DNA of 64,000 nt from Cryobacterium flavum (GCF_900103805.1 NZ_FNIB01000005.1:248001-312000); one strand, 5' to 3'; positions 1 through 9,442 are shown, counted from the stretch's first letter. The notes: a model not told the origin generated them from the letters alone. Numbers and translations are program-made.

Positions 1-112
1 TTCCGCCGGCAATCGATGTACTCGAATTCCAGAGCGCGAACGTTCCCGCGCCGCCGAGCAGCAGGGTCAGTCCGGCGGCACCGGCGATAGCGCTAACGAG
101 AAGCTTGTTCAT
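1..112 (-). CDS. Alternate-signal exported protein, N-terminal fragment (cut by window edge)
   Basis: Only the first 37 codons are in the window; the gene continues beyond base 1. The translation starts MNKLLVSAIAGAAGLTLL and reaches a segment FALWNSSTS shortly after the hydrophobic core. This resembles the alternate signal peptides of actinobacterial SipW/TasA-type exported proteins, in which an aromatic-plus-small-residue stretch follows the cleavage region. A GAAAGG Shine-Dalgarno sequence lies about 8 nt before the ATG. A signal peptidase homologue and a second alternate-signal protein follow within 3 kb, which supports membership in one export locus. The function of the mature protein cannot be judged from this fragment. 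Confidence 0.6.
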   Translation of the reverse strand, partial: MNKLLVSAIAGAAGLTLLLGGAGTFALWNSSTSIAGG

Positions 113-166
113 AGTGGAGACCTTTCGGAAGATCGACTCAGGGGCGAGTGATACACACACTATGTG

Positions 167-188
167 GGACAGACAGATTTGTCTGTCC
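167..188. promoter_or_regulatory. Perfect 9-bp inverted repeat, candidate operator, in a 306-base gene-free stretch
   Basis: GGACAGACA, spacer GATT, TGTCTGTCC. The perfect dyad lies 55 bp upstream of the alternate-signal gene start and about 230 bp before the photolyase. Size and symmetry suit a TetR-family operator, but no such regulator is in the window. The rest of the stretch between bases 113 and 418 holds no convincing gene; a related half-site (GGGACAGACC) occurs near base 346. Confidence 0.4.
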
Positions 189-418
189 GTCGGTAACCCC
201 CAGAATGAGGTTTAGGATAAATGTCCATTCGGTACTGAATTAGTTGAAATCAACAGACAAATCAGAGTATTTCGTGATCAATCAGGAGGAAAGCAACGAA
301 AAAGCGACATACGGGCGGGGAGACGAGTTCGTTGTCGATCAGACGGGACAGACCGTTATACCTCCGAATTGGTCTGGCCCGTCGCATGGTCCAGACTGGA
401 GTTTCACGAGGAGACCGC

Positions 419-1840
419 ATGACTTCAGATCAGATAGCCGACCACGTCGGGCCCGTCATAGTGTGGTTTCGCGACGATCTGCGGGTTGCCGACCATCCAG
501 CCCTGCACGCGGCGATCAAGCAGGGGCAGCCGATTGTGGCCCTCTACCTGCTTGACGAGCAATCCGACGGAGTCCGCCCGCTCGGCGGCGCGGCCCGTTG
601 GTGGCTGCACCAGAGTCTGCGATCCCTCGCCGGCTCCATCGCCGCCCTCGGTGGCCGGTTGATTCTGCGCCGCGGTGCGGCCGGCCCGATCATCGCCCGC
701 CTGGTGCACGAGACGGATGCCTCCGCCGTGTTCTGGAACCGCCGCTACGGCCTCGCCGAACGCACGATCGACACCGCGATCAAGAGCGACCTGCGTGAGC
801 GCGGAATCGACGCCCATAGTTTCGCCGGTTCGCTTCTGTTCGAACCCTGGACGATTCAGACCGGGCAGGGCGGCTCCTACTCCGTCTTCACCCCGTTCTG
901 GCGGGCCTGCACCGCGGGTGCGCCGCCCCGCGTGCCCTATCCCGCACCCTCCGCTATTCCCGGCTGGGCGGGCGACCCCACCACGGCAGCCCTCGTCTCC
1001 GACGACCTCGACGACTGGGGACTCGCACCGTCGAGCCCCGATTGGGCGGGTGGGCTGCGCGCCGCGTGGACGCCGGGCGAAGCATCCGCTCACGCCCTGC
1101 TCACCACCTTTCTGGCCGAGTCACTCGCCCTCTACGCCACCGAACGCGACGAACCGGCCCAGAACGCGACATCGCGCCTGTCTCCGCACCTGCGCTGGGG
1201 CGAGATCAGCCCCCACCAGGTGTGGGCGGCGACAAACAATGCCCGGCGCGGGCTCAGCGGTAGCGAGTCGGCCAGCGCGACCCGTTTTCTGACCGAGGTC
1301 GGCTGGCGGGAGTTCGCGTACCACGTGCTTTATCATGCGCCAGATATCGCGACCGCGAACCTACGCCCCGCCTTCGACGCTTTTCCGTGGCCGCCACTCG
1401 ATCGGGATGCCCTGGCGGCCTGGCAGCAGGGTCGCACTGGCTTTGCCCTGGTCGACGCCGGCATGCGTGAACTGTGGCGCACCGGAAGCATGCACAATCG
1501 GGTACGCATGGTGACGGCATCATTCCTGATCAAGAATATGTTGGTCGATTGGCGTGAGGGCGAGCGCTGGTTTTGGGACACCCTGGTGGACGCCGACGCG
1601 GCGAGCAACCCGTTCGGCTGGCAATGGGTGGCCGGTTCCGGAGCGGATGCGGCACCGTATTTTCGTATTTTCAATCCCGACCTGCAGGCAGCCAAGTTCG
1701 ACCCGCACCAGCAATACATTCGGCAAAACGTTCCCGAATACGGCACGGATGCCTATCCGGCGCCGCTCGTCGACCTCGGCGAGACGCGTCGCGCCGCCCT
1801 GGCCGCCTACGAACGGGTCAAGGCGCAACCGGCAGGCTAG
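419..1840 (+). CDS. phrB: Deoxyribodipyrimidine photolyase, class I (cryptochrome/photolyase family)
   Basis: A 473-aa flavoprotein that uses blue light to split cyclobutane pyrimidine dimers in DNA. The N-terminal alpha/beta domain begins VIVWFRDDLRVADHPAL. The C-terminal FAD and DNA-binding domain holds SRLSPHLRWGEIS, RFLTEVGWREFAYH, HNRVRMVTASFLIKN and the family core GADAAPYFRIFNP (family NxxGWQW is present as NPFGWQW). Length is normal for class I enzymes. The ATG at 419 is chosen over a longer in-frame start because GAGGAG sits 5 nt upstream. The stop overlaps by 4 bp (CTAG) with the stop of the convergent signal peptidase homologue. It sits between parts of the alternate-signal export locus without an obvious functional link. 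Confidence 0.93.
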   Translation: MTSDQIADHVGPVIVWFRDDLRVADHPALHAAIKQGQPIVALYLLDEQSDGVRPLGGAARWWLHQSLRSLAGSIAALGGRLILRRGAAGPIIARLVHETDASAVFWNRRYGLAERTIDTAIKSDLRERGIDAHSFAGSLLFEPWTIQTGQGGSYSVFTPFWRACTAGAPPRVPYPAPSAIPGWAGDPTTAALVSDDLDDWGLAPSSPDWAGGLRAAWTPGEASAHALLTTFLAESLALYATERDEPAQNATSRLSPHLRWGEISPHQVWAATNNARRGLSGSESASATRFLTEVGWREFAYHVLYHAPDIATANLRPAFDAFPWPPLDRDALAAWQQGRTGFALVDAGMRELWRTGSMHNRVRMVTASFLIKNMLVDWREGERWFWDTLVDADAASNPFGWQWVAGSGADAAPYFRIFNPDLQAAKFDPHQQYIRQNVPEYGTDAYPAPLVDLGETRRAALAAYERVKAQPAG

Positions 1841-2346
1841 GCAGCGCGAACGGAGATTCGGGTCTTTCCCGCTGACTCTTTCGTCGACCTCGCACCGGGC
1901 CCGGCTTCGGACGACCCGGCGTACCAGATGCTCAGTACGCACATGATGAGGGAGCCTACGGCGAGCGGGTTTTGCAAGTACACAACGAGATAGCCAAGGT
2001 TGGGCACGAAGGCGGTCACGCCGCCAATAACATCCGCGCGTGGCACCGTGAACGGATCGCTCGTGTCGTTCGCGTCACCCTTGGTCGTTAGCGTTGCATC
2101 GTCATTGAAGGCCATGAGGCGGTGGGTGGTGCGATCGCCGGCACGCCGAAAAGTGATGACTTGCCCGACCTCGTATTGGTCAGTCTCAACGATCACGACG
2201 CTCGCCGGCGGGATAGCGGGGAACATCGGCCCCGTACGCACGACGTAAGCCCCGTAGGGCAGGACACCCGTCGCCATGATGGCGATCGGGGTGAGCACGG
2301 ACGCCAGAATGAGTAGCAGAACGACGATGCCTTTGAATCTCTTCAC
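1837..2346 (-). CDS. SipW-like signal peptidase I homologue lacking the catalytic serine
   Basis: A 169-aa membrane protein of the S26B (SipW/archaeal-type) signal peptidase family, expected to process the alternate-signal proteins next to it. An N-terminal transmembrane helix (about residues 5-27) and a second one near residues 120-140 flank the catalytic domain. The general-base region THRL (about residue 94) and the box-E motif TKGDAND are intact. The nucleophile box, normally SGSMxP, reads TGPMFPAIP, so proline replaces the catalytic serine; the codons on the complementary strand are ACG GGG CCG ATG. The GTG start follows a GAGAGG sequence. It lies 38 nt after the TasA-like gene, probably in one operon. 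Fold assignment is confident; activity is doubtful. Confidence 0.75.
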   Translation of the reverse strand: MKRFKGIVVLLLILASVLTPIAIMATGVLPYGAYVVRTGPMFPAIPPASVVIVETDQYEVGQVITFRRAGDRTTHRLMAFNDDATLTTKGDANDTSDPFTVPRADVIGGVTAFVPNLGYLVVYLQNPLAVGSLIMCVLSIWYAGSSEAGPGARSTKESAGKTRISVRAA

Positions 2347-2384
2347 GGTGCGCCTCTCGGCTCGGAAAAAATTGGGGAATGGCT

Positions 2385-3044
2385 CTACAGGCCCGGCGTC
2401 TGGCCGACCTGTGTGGCCACAATTTGGTAGGGGAGACCGTTACCAACGATGGCCGGGTTCGGGGCCTGAACAGTCTTCACCGGGTAGGAGTTCCAGACTC
2501 CGCCGTCAAGCTCCGACTGGCCGGACATCTTTGCCGCATAACCGAAGCTGAACGAGACCGACCCGACAGCTGTCGGTGCCAGGTTCGATGCCAGCTTGAT
2601 CATCTTCGGAACGGGCCAGCATCCGGTCGGCGCGAGGGTCCCGCAGCTCAGGTGCGCAGTGTCGTCCTGATCATCGCTGAGATTCGCGGAGTCGAAAAGA
2701 GCCGTGCCGTTGGCAGCCACATGGAACTCGCCGTAGGTGCCGAGGTCATTCAAAGCGTGCAGGGCGTCCTTATTGTTGAACACAACCCAGACATCCTGAG
2801 CGTTCAGACCCGTGTTGACGTAGCGGGACGAGACGGTCTGGGTCGTTCCCGGCAGCAGGTTCGAGAAGGCCCGGTTGAGAGAATCGGTGCCGGTTCCGTC
2901 AGGGCCAGCGCCAGCGATCTTGATCGAGCCGATCGTTCCGCTCACTGCGCCCTGTGCCGTGTCGCTGAAGTACGCGCCGGTCGGTCCCAAGGCGGCGAGG
3001 GCCATCGTCAATGCAACGGCAACGCCTCCGGCCCCGATGATCAT
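2385..3044 (-). CDS. TasA/camelysin-like alternate-signal exported protein
   Basis: A 219-aa predicted secreted protein. A hydrophobic N-terminus (residues 1-22) runs into AYFSDTAQG, the small-aromatic hallmark of SipW-dependent TasA/camelysin-type proteins. The mature part is a single, probably all-beta domain with a Cys pair (about residues 135 and 143). Family members form fibres or surface layers, or are exported proteases; which applies here cannot be told. It is transcribed towards the signal peptidase homologue. Start oddity: the ATG gives MIIGAGG without the usual positive charges. The two codons upstream are AAG AAA (Lys-Lys), but no ATG, GTG or TTG exists in frame before a stop at 3069-3071, and no clear Shine-Dalgarno is visible. 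Confidence 0.7.
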   Translation of the reverse strand: MIIGAGGVAVALTMALAALGPTGAYFSDTAQGAVSGTIGSIKIAGAGPDGTGTDSLNRAFSNLLPGTTQTVSSRYVNTGLNAQDVWVVFNNKDALHALNDLGTYGEFHVAANGTALFDSANLSDDQDDTAHLSCGTLAPTGCWPVPKMIKLASNLAPTAVGSVSFSFGYAAKMSGQSELDGGVWNSYPVKTVQAPNPAIVGNGLPYQIVATQVGQTPGL

Positions 3045-3101
3045 TTTCTTGCAGTTTAAAGTTTCACGTCAGTCTCATCTCAAATTGTCAGTTCCGAAGT
3101 G

Positions 3102-3126
3102 AGATAATGAGCTTCTTTCATTATCT
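3102..3126. promoter_or_regulatory. AT-rich inverted repeat upstream of the TasA-like gene
   Basis: AGATAATGA, 7-nt spacer, TCATTATCT: perfect 9-bp arms in an AT-rich stretch about 58 bp upstream of the TasA-like start codon. The position suits an operator or promoter-overlapping dyad. No cognate regulator is identifiable in the window. Confidence 0.4.
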
Positions 3127-3185
3127 ATATTCAAAACAGTAGAGATGACATTAACTCCCGTATGCCCTTGATTGGGCACTGCTGT

Positions 3186-3201
3186 CCCCCCAATCTGGGG
3201 G
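3186..3201. promoter_or_regulatory. G/C-tract inverted repeat, hairpin or operator
   Basis: A C6 tract, AATCT loop and G5 tract form a short strong hairpin about 140 bp upstream of the TasA-like gene and just beyond the malate synthase terminator. It could be an operator or part of a leader; nothing else supports either reading. Confidence 0.25.
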
Positions 3202-3229
3202 ATGGAACGGCGGCAGAACACGAATAACG

Positions 3230-3291
3230 AAAAAACGGGCAAACAGTTGCTGCCCCTGTGATGATGCCGGGGCCAGACAACCATTTGCCCG
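3230..3291 (-). terminator. Rho-independent terminator of malate synthase
   Basis: Read on the minus strand: an extended hairpin with outer arms CGGGCAAA/TTTGCCCG, a middle GTTG/CAAC pairing and an inner GGGGC/GCCCC pairing, followed directly by six T residues. It starts 36 nt after the malate synthase stop codon. Confidence 0.85.
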
Positions 3292-3327
3292 CTTTCGCGA
3301 ACTCGCAGCGCTAGCTGCGAAAACTAG

Positions 3328-5001
<1,674 letters not shown>

Positions 5002-5236
5002 GGTCTGGCTCCTTGCGAAAGTAGGTGATACCGACAGGGGGCGAGCCGCAGCTGCGCGGTTCGCCCGATCTCAGGCGGAGGATGGTGGAGCGGTTCTGCT
5101 TCGGTCGAATCGGTGAGCGCGAGGGGTGAGCGGTCGCAATTCGAAAGTTGGTGCTTGCCTGTGCCTCCACTCTGCCGGGTCTAGGCACGGCCAAACCACA
5201 ATCCATGCACAGAAGAAACCCTGTTTTTCTAATTGT

Positions 5237-5249
5237 GGAAACTTTTGTG
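5237..5249. promoter_or_regulatory. RamB-like operator between aceB and ramB
   Basis: GGAAACTTTTGTG resembles the RamB consensus described in Corynebacterium glutamicum (core AACTTTGCAAA), with mismatches in the 3' half. It lies about 20 bp before the ramB start and 236 bp from the aceB start. Its place between the two divergent genes is the main support. Confidence 0.4.
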
Positions 5250-5267
5250 ATCTGCGACACTAAGGCC

Positions 5268-6749
5268 ATGGTCCCCGCAGAAGCCCTCGCCGCGCTGTCC
5301 TCGCTCAGCCTCGATGAGCCGGAGCTTGACGCGCTCACCCTCGGCCGCCGTATCCGGGAACTGCGCACCAACCGCCGCATGACGCTCGATGCCCTCGCCG
5401 CCGCGATCGACCGCGCGCCCTCCCAGGTGTCGATGATGGAGAACGGCAAACGCGAGCCACGCCTCTCCATGCTGCGCACGATCGCCCTGGCGCTCGGCAC
5501 TACTGTCGAAGAGCTGATGCGAACGGATGCCCCCTCGGAGCGTGCCGCCCTGGAAATCTCGGTGGAACGTGCCCAGCGCGGGCCGGTGTTCCAGGCCCTC
5601 GGACTCCCCCGCATCCGGGTGAGCAAAGGCCAGAGCGACGACACCCTGCAGACCATCCTCAGCCTGCACAATGAAATCGACCGGCTCAACCGGGAGCGAG
5701 CAGCGACTCCGGAGGAAGCCCGTCGGGCCAACTCCGCGCTGCGCCAGATCATGCGCCAGCAGGACAACTACTTTCCCGAACTCGAAGCACAGGCCCTCGA
5801 GTTGCTCACCGCGGTCGGGCACTCCGGTGGCCCGGTGTCTCAGCAGCTCGTCGCCGACATGGCCACCCACCTGGGGTTTTCGCTGCACTATGTGAATGAC
5901 CTGCCGCACTCCACCCGGTCGGTCACCGACAAGCGCAACGGACGTATCTATCTGCCGACCGAGCGTTCGGCCTCGCGGGATTCCCGCTCGCCGATCGTGC
6001 AGGCCTTCGCGAGCCATCTGTGCGCGCACGAAGAGCCGAAAAATTATGCCGAATTTCTGCGCCAGCGGGTGGAAACCAACTATCTCACCGCGGCGATCCT
6101 GCTGCCGGAGCGAGATGCAGTGCGCATGCTGACCGAGGCGAAGACCCTGCGGCGCATCTCGATGGAAGATCTGCGGGACGCCTTCGCGGTCTCCTATGAG
6201 ACGGCCGCGCACCGATTCACCAACCTCGCTACCGCCCGCCTGGACATTCCGGTGCACTTCATGAAGGTGCACGAGTCCGGCACGATTATCAAAGCCTACG
6301 AAAATGACAATGTTCGCTTTCCGAGCGACGCCCTCGGTGCGGTCGAGGGCACCACGGTCTGCCGCAGCTGGACTGCCCGCACCGTGTTCGACGTCGAAGA
6401 CCGCTTCAGCGCCTGGTACCAGTACACGGACATGCCGGCCGGCAGCTTCTGGTGCACCTCCCGCATTGAAAAGGCCAAGGAAGGCGAGTACTCGGTGAGC
6501 GTTGGGGTGCCGTTCGCACACGTGAAGTGGTTCCGCGGCCGCGAGACGGCAAACCGCGCCGTCTCCAAGTGCCCCGATGAGTCCTGCTGCCGCCGGGCTC
6601 CCGACAACCTCGCCGGGCGCTGGGCCGGGCAGTCCTGGCCTGCCGCACGAACCCCGACGAGCCTGCTCGCCGCCCTGCCCACCGGAACCTTTCCCGGCGT
6701 CGACCAGACCGAGGTGTACGAGTTTCTCGAAGCCCACTCGCCGCGCTAG
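5268..6749 (+). CDS. ramB: RamB-family regulator of acetate/glyoxylate metabolism (XRE + ScfR domains)
   Basis: A 493-aa transcription factor. The N-terminal helix-turn-helix XRE domain is at about residues 25-80 (LGRRIRELRTNRRMTLDAL, then SQVSMMENGKREPRLSML). A central coiled segment follows (about 130-170), then an ImmA/IrrE-like region with FASHLCAHEEPKNYAEFLRQRVETNY. The C-terminal short-chain-fatty-acyl regulator domain has paired cysteines (CRSW, SKCPDESCC). In Corynebacterium RamB binds upstream of aceA, aceB, ack and its own gene. The divergent aceB here indicates the same role. The ATG at 5268 is chosen because it gives the usual N-terminus; longer in-frame starts would run through the shared promoter. 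Length is close to the 474-aa C. glutamicum protein. Confidence 0.85.
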   Translation: MVPAEALAALSSLSLDEPELDALTLGRRIRELRTNRRMTLDALAAAIDRAPSQVSMMENGKREPRLSMLRTIALALGTTVEELMRTDAPSERAALEISVERAQRGPVFQALGLPRIRVSKGQSDDTLQTILSLHNEIDRLNRERAATPEEARRANSALRQIMRQQDNYFPELEAQALELLTAVGHSGGPVSQQLVADMATHLGFSLHYVNDLPHSTRSVTDKRNGRIYLPTERSASRDSRSPIVQAFASHLCAHEEPKNYAEFLRQRVETNYLTAAILLPERDAVRMLTEAKTLRRISMEDLRDAFAVSYETAAHRFTNLATARLDIPVHFMKVHESGTIIKAYENDNVRFPSDALGAVEGTTVCRSWTARTVFDVEDRFSAWYQYTDMPAGSFWCTSRIEKAKEGEYSVSVGVPFAHVKWFRGRETANRAVSKCPDESCCRRAPDNLAGRWAGQSWPAARTPTSLLAALPTGTFPGVDQTEVYEFLEAHSPR

Positions 6750-6834
6750 CGCTGAGGGGCGGGCGCGGGGGAGGGATGGATGCGCATCCGCTCTGAAACA
6801 AACAAACCGGAACGTTGTAGGCAATACTTTTAGC

Positions 6835-6845
6835 TAACATTGTTA
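6835..6845. promoter_or_regulatory. Short palindrome in the promoter region of the pseudo-ATPase/GntR operon
   Basis: TAACATTGTTA (5-bp arms around a central T) lies in an AT-rich patch in the otherwise gene-poor 286 bp before the operon. GntR/FadR operators are short dyads of this kind, so autoregulation by the operon's own regulator is possible. The site is a candidate only. Confidence 0.3.
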
Positions 6846-7035
6846 TGACGTGAAAATGCTGGAGCAAGTGGCTTTTTGCGGTACCACGCACCAGAGATTA
6901 TCGGTTGGGCTTGTCCCACGCGTCGCCGCTCGTCTCGACCTACTGAAATGCGAGCCGACGATGTGTGACGCTCGCAGTGTGATACGTCGTCTCAATCGTG
7001 CCGTGCGGGCGGGACTTCCCTCGGCGGCACCGCCC

Positions 7036-7920
7036 ATGAACGAGCTGCACGATCAGGTCGTTACTCCGTCGCCGGCTGAAACGACCGCGCCCATGCCGTC
7101 ACACTGGTTTCGCTCCGCGGCACTGCTCGATGTGCGCGGGCTTCAGGTCGCGGCGGCGGCGCACTCCGACGCACCGCGTGTGGTGCAGGGCATCTCGCTC
7201 TCCATCACCTGCGGCGAGGTCGTCGGGCTGGTCGGCGATGCGTCTTCCGGTGCTCTCGAGGTCGCCCAGTGCATCGCTGGCGTACTTCCGGCGCCGGCGA
7301 CCATCCGATCCGGGTCGATTCTGTTCAACGGTGTCGAACTGGTCGGGCTGCCGCCACGATCGTTCTCCCGGCTGCACGACGACCAGGTGGCCTACCTGCC
7401 GCGGAGCCCACTCGACGGCCTCGACCCGAACCTGACCGTGGGAACCCAGCTGGCCACACCGCTGCGTTCCGGCGGCGGCCTGTCGAAACCGGCCGCCTAC
7501 GAACGGTCACTGGATCTGCTGGGCCAGGCCGGCGTGGAGAATCCGGAACACACCTTCACCGCGTACCCGCGCGACGTGTCGGCGACCTTGGCGCAGCGCG
7601 TGCATATCGCCAATGCGTTGGCCGGCAGCCCGAATCTGCTCGTGGCCGACGACCCGACCGACACCCTGAACGCGTCGGACAGTTCCGACATTCTTGAGCT
7701 GCTGAGCAGATTGCAGCGCGAACGCAAACTGACCATGATCTTCGTGACGCGCTCGGTACGCGTCGCGGCACTGATCTGCAATCGTGTTGCTGTGGTTCGC
7801 ACCGGTGCGATCGTCGAATACGCGTCGGTCGCCGACCTGTTGGGTTCCCCTAAGCATCCGTACACCCGCGAGCTAATCTGCGCGGCCGAAAATGAGTCGC
7901 TGGGGAGCCGGGGCTTGTAG
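7036..7920 (+). CDS. OppD/DppD-like ABC nucleotide-binding domain with all catalytic motifs degenerate (pseudoenzyme)
   Basis: A 294-aa protein that aligns end to end with oligopeptide-transporter ATPases, including the C-terminal KHPYTREL segment. Every catalytic motif is changed. Walker A reads GDASSGAL (no Lys or Ser/Thr), the Q-loop LPRSPLDGL lacks Gln, the signature LSGGQ reads VSATLAQ, Walker B reads LLVADDPTD (Asp for Glu) and the switch His is Arg (FVTRSV). The reading frame is open with normal codon use, so this looks like a maintained non-catalytic protein rather than fresh decay. No permease or binding protein is adjacent. Its stop lies 9 nt before the GntR gene. The start is uncertain: ATG 7036 is used; 7093 or in-frame codons back to 6850 are possible. 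Confidence 0.7.
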   Translation: MNELHDQVVTPSPAETTAPMPSHWFRSAALLDVRGLQVAAAAHSDAPRVVQGISLSITCGEVVGLVGDASSGALEVAQCIAGVLPAPATIRSGSILFNGVELVGLPPRSFSRLHDDQVAYLPRSPLDGLDPNLTVGTQLATPLRSGGGLSKPAAYERSLDLLGQAGVENPEHTFTAYPRDVSATLAQRVHIANALAGSPNLLVADDPTDTLNASDSSDILELLSRLQRERKLTMIFVTRSVRVAALICNRVAVVRTGAIVEYASVADLLGSPKHPYTRELICAAENESLGSRGL

Positions 7921-7923
7921 ATT
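7918..7923 (+). promoter_or_regulatory. Candidate -10 element for leaderless expression of the GntR gene
   Basis: TAGATT ends 6 nt before the ATG of the regulator and overlaps the stop codon of the upstream gene. It fits the TANNNT-N6-start pattern seen at many genes in this window and would allow the regulator to be expressed separately from the pseudo-ATPase. Confidence 0.4.
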
Positions 7924-7929
7924 AGGCGC

Positions 7930-8688
7930 ATGGAGGCACACAACCGGCCAGGCGCACGCGAAGCAATTTTCGCTCAGCTCGTCGACGCCGGCCGCACCGA
8001 GCAGGTTACCATTCGCCTCACCGACGCCATCATTCTCGGCGTTCTTGCCCCCGATGAACGCCTGCCGAGCGAATCGGATCTGGCGCGCCGCTTCGGCGTG
8101 GCCCTGATCACGGTGCGTGAGGGCCTTGCGGTGCTGCGCGATGCCGGCCTGGTCGAGACTCGGCGCGGTCGCGGCGGCGGCAGTTTCGTGATGAAAGCGG
8201 ATGCCCCGCACAGCACGCTCGTGCAGGCCCGGCTCCACGGTCTGGCGCAGGTCGACCTCTCTGACATGGCCGTCCATTTCGCGACGATTGTCGAGGGGTG
8301 CGCCCAACGGGCTGCGCTGCGCGCCTCAGAACCCGACTCCGACCGCCTCGATCTGTGGCTGCGCGGCGCTGACTTCGCAACGGTCGCCGGGGCCCGCACC
8401 AACGCCGGCGGGTTCTACCTGGAGTTGGCCGTGCTCAGCCAGTCCGCCCGACTGGTGCGGGAGCTGATCCGGCTGCAGGCCGAGTTCGGCCCTCTGCTGC
8501 TTCTAGGCATGACGGATGCCCGCGCCCGCCGGTCGCTGCTTGCGAGCAACCAGGCCATTGCCGGCGCCGTGCGCGCCAACGACGCAGCCGCCGCCCGGCA
8601 GTTCGCGACCGAGCAGGTGCGGAGCCTGGCCGAATGGCTGTTGAACGCGAAAGCCAGAGTCGAACGAGGCGGAGCCTGGGATGCCTGA
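7930..8688 (+). CDS. GntR-family (FadR-type, FCD domain) transcriptional regulator
   Basis: A 252-aa DNA-binding protein. The winged-helix domain spans about residues 25-90 (DERLPSESDLARRFGVALITVREGLAVLRDAGLV in consecutive motifs). A C-terminal all-helical FCD domain spans about 110-235. FCD domains usually bind metal through an Asp and three His residues; at the expected places this protein shows GGFYLEL, SNQAIAGAV and ATEQVRSL, so the His ligands appear absent. Its ATGCCTGA overlap (8 nt) with the Cache gene indicates translational coupling. Together with gabD downstream, control of an amine or amino-acid catabolic pathway such as GABA is likely. Ligand and operator are unknown. Confidence 0.85.
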   Translation: MEAHNRPGAREAIFAQLVDAGRTEQVTIRLTDAIILGVLAPDERLPSESDLARRFGVALITVREGLAVLRDAGLVETRRGRGGGSFVMKADAPHSTLVQARLHGLAQVDLSDMAVHFATIVEGCAQRAALRASEPDSDRLDLWLRGADFATVAGARTNAGGFYLELAVLSQSARLVRELIRLQAEFGPLLLLGMTDARARRSLLASNQAIAGAVRANDAAAARQFATEQVRSLAEWLLNAKARVERGGAWDA

Positions 8689-9421
8689 GATTTCTCAGCT
8701 GCCGGAAGTGACGATCTCCGATTGCGCCGCCGCGGTGACTGCCTCGTTCGCGGACGCCTTCGCCGAGCTAGATGGCTGGCGAAACGAACTCGCTGGCGGC
8801 GAAACCTCGGTGCGGCCGACAGACCTCGATGCCCACGTGGAGGGGCTCGTGATTCCGGCCCTCACCGGTGCCAGCCCGCTCTTCGTCGGCGCCGGATTCA
8901 TTGCCGCGCCCGGCTACGTGCACGGCCGGGACATCCACTTTGCCTGGTGGCTGGGCCCGCAGGCCGGCAACCCGCTGCTCGGCAGCAGCAGCGCGGCCAC
9001 CCGTCTCGACTTCGCCGCCCGCGCATACACCGACTACGTGCGCGATTTTCGCACGCTGGAGTGGTACCAGGTGCCGCAGTCCACCAACCAGACCCACGTC
9101 ACCGGGCCCTACGTCGACCGCCTCTGCACCTGCGAGTACATTTTCACCCTGACCATGCCGGTGCGCATCGGCGAAGGCACCCCGATGCTCGGCGTGGTCG
9201 GAGCGGACATCTCCGTGCGCCGTCTCGAGAGCATTGTGCTTCCGCTGTTTCTCGCGGCCGACCGGCCACTCGCCCTCGTCAACGCTGTTGACCGGGTGGT
9301 GATCTCCACGGACCCGACCGTACAGGTCGGTCAGCTCGCCTCGCATTCCGGTGACTCTGTGGCCTGCTCCGGCCTGCCGTTTCGAGTTCTCGTTGGTCCG
9401 GACCGGCTGCCTCGTTTTTAA
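8681..9421 (+). CDS. Soluble Cache (PDC-sensor) domain protein
   Basis: A 246-aa protein without signal peptide or membrane segments. It resembles the extracytoplasmic double-Cache domain of chemoreceptors and kinases: RTLEWYQVPQ, THVTGPYVDRLCT, IFTLTMPVRIG and GVVGADISVRRLES follow the usual dCache order. The Trp-Tyr and the GAD aspartate correspond to residues that often contact amino-acid or amine ligands. A free-standing cytosolic Cache domain translationally coupled to a GntR regulator suggests that it senses a small metabolite and passes the signal to the regulator or to the pseudo-ATPase; this is inference. The gene ends 83 bp before gabD. Confidence 0.7.
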   Translation: MPEISQLPEVTISDCAAAVTASFADAFAELDGWRNELAGGETSVRPTDLDAHVEGLVIPALTGASPLFVGAGFIAAPGYVHGRDIHFAWWLGPQAGNPLLGSSSAATRLDFAARAYTDYVRDFRTLEWYQVPQSTNQTHVTGPYVDRLCTCEYIFTLTMPVRIGEGTPMLGVVGADISVRRLESIVLPLFLAADRPLALVNAVDRVVISTDPTVQVGQLASHSGDSVACSGLPFRVLVGPDRLPRF

Positions 9422-9442
9422 TCATCCGTTGCTATATCTTTG
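9421..9442 (+). promoter_or_regulatory. Shared 22-bp promoter motif upstream of gabD (copy 1)
   Basis: ATCATCCGTTGCTATATCTT followed by TG starts at the last base of the Cache gene stop codon and ends 62 bp before gabD. A near-identical copy lies before the broken permease at 11083-11104. The CTATA core may be part of a -10 element or a regulator site. Confidence 0.4.

Noticed and set aside
3075-3284. 69-codon minus-strand frame downstream of malate synthase
   Set aside because: It overlaps the terminator hairpin and two palindromes, with no domain and odd composition.
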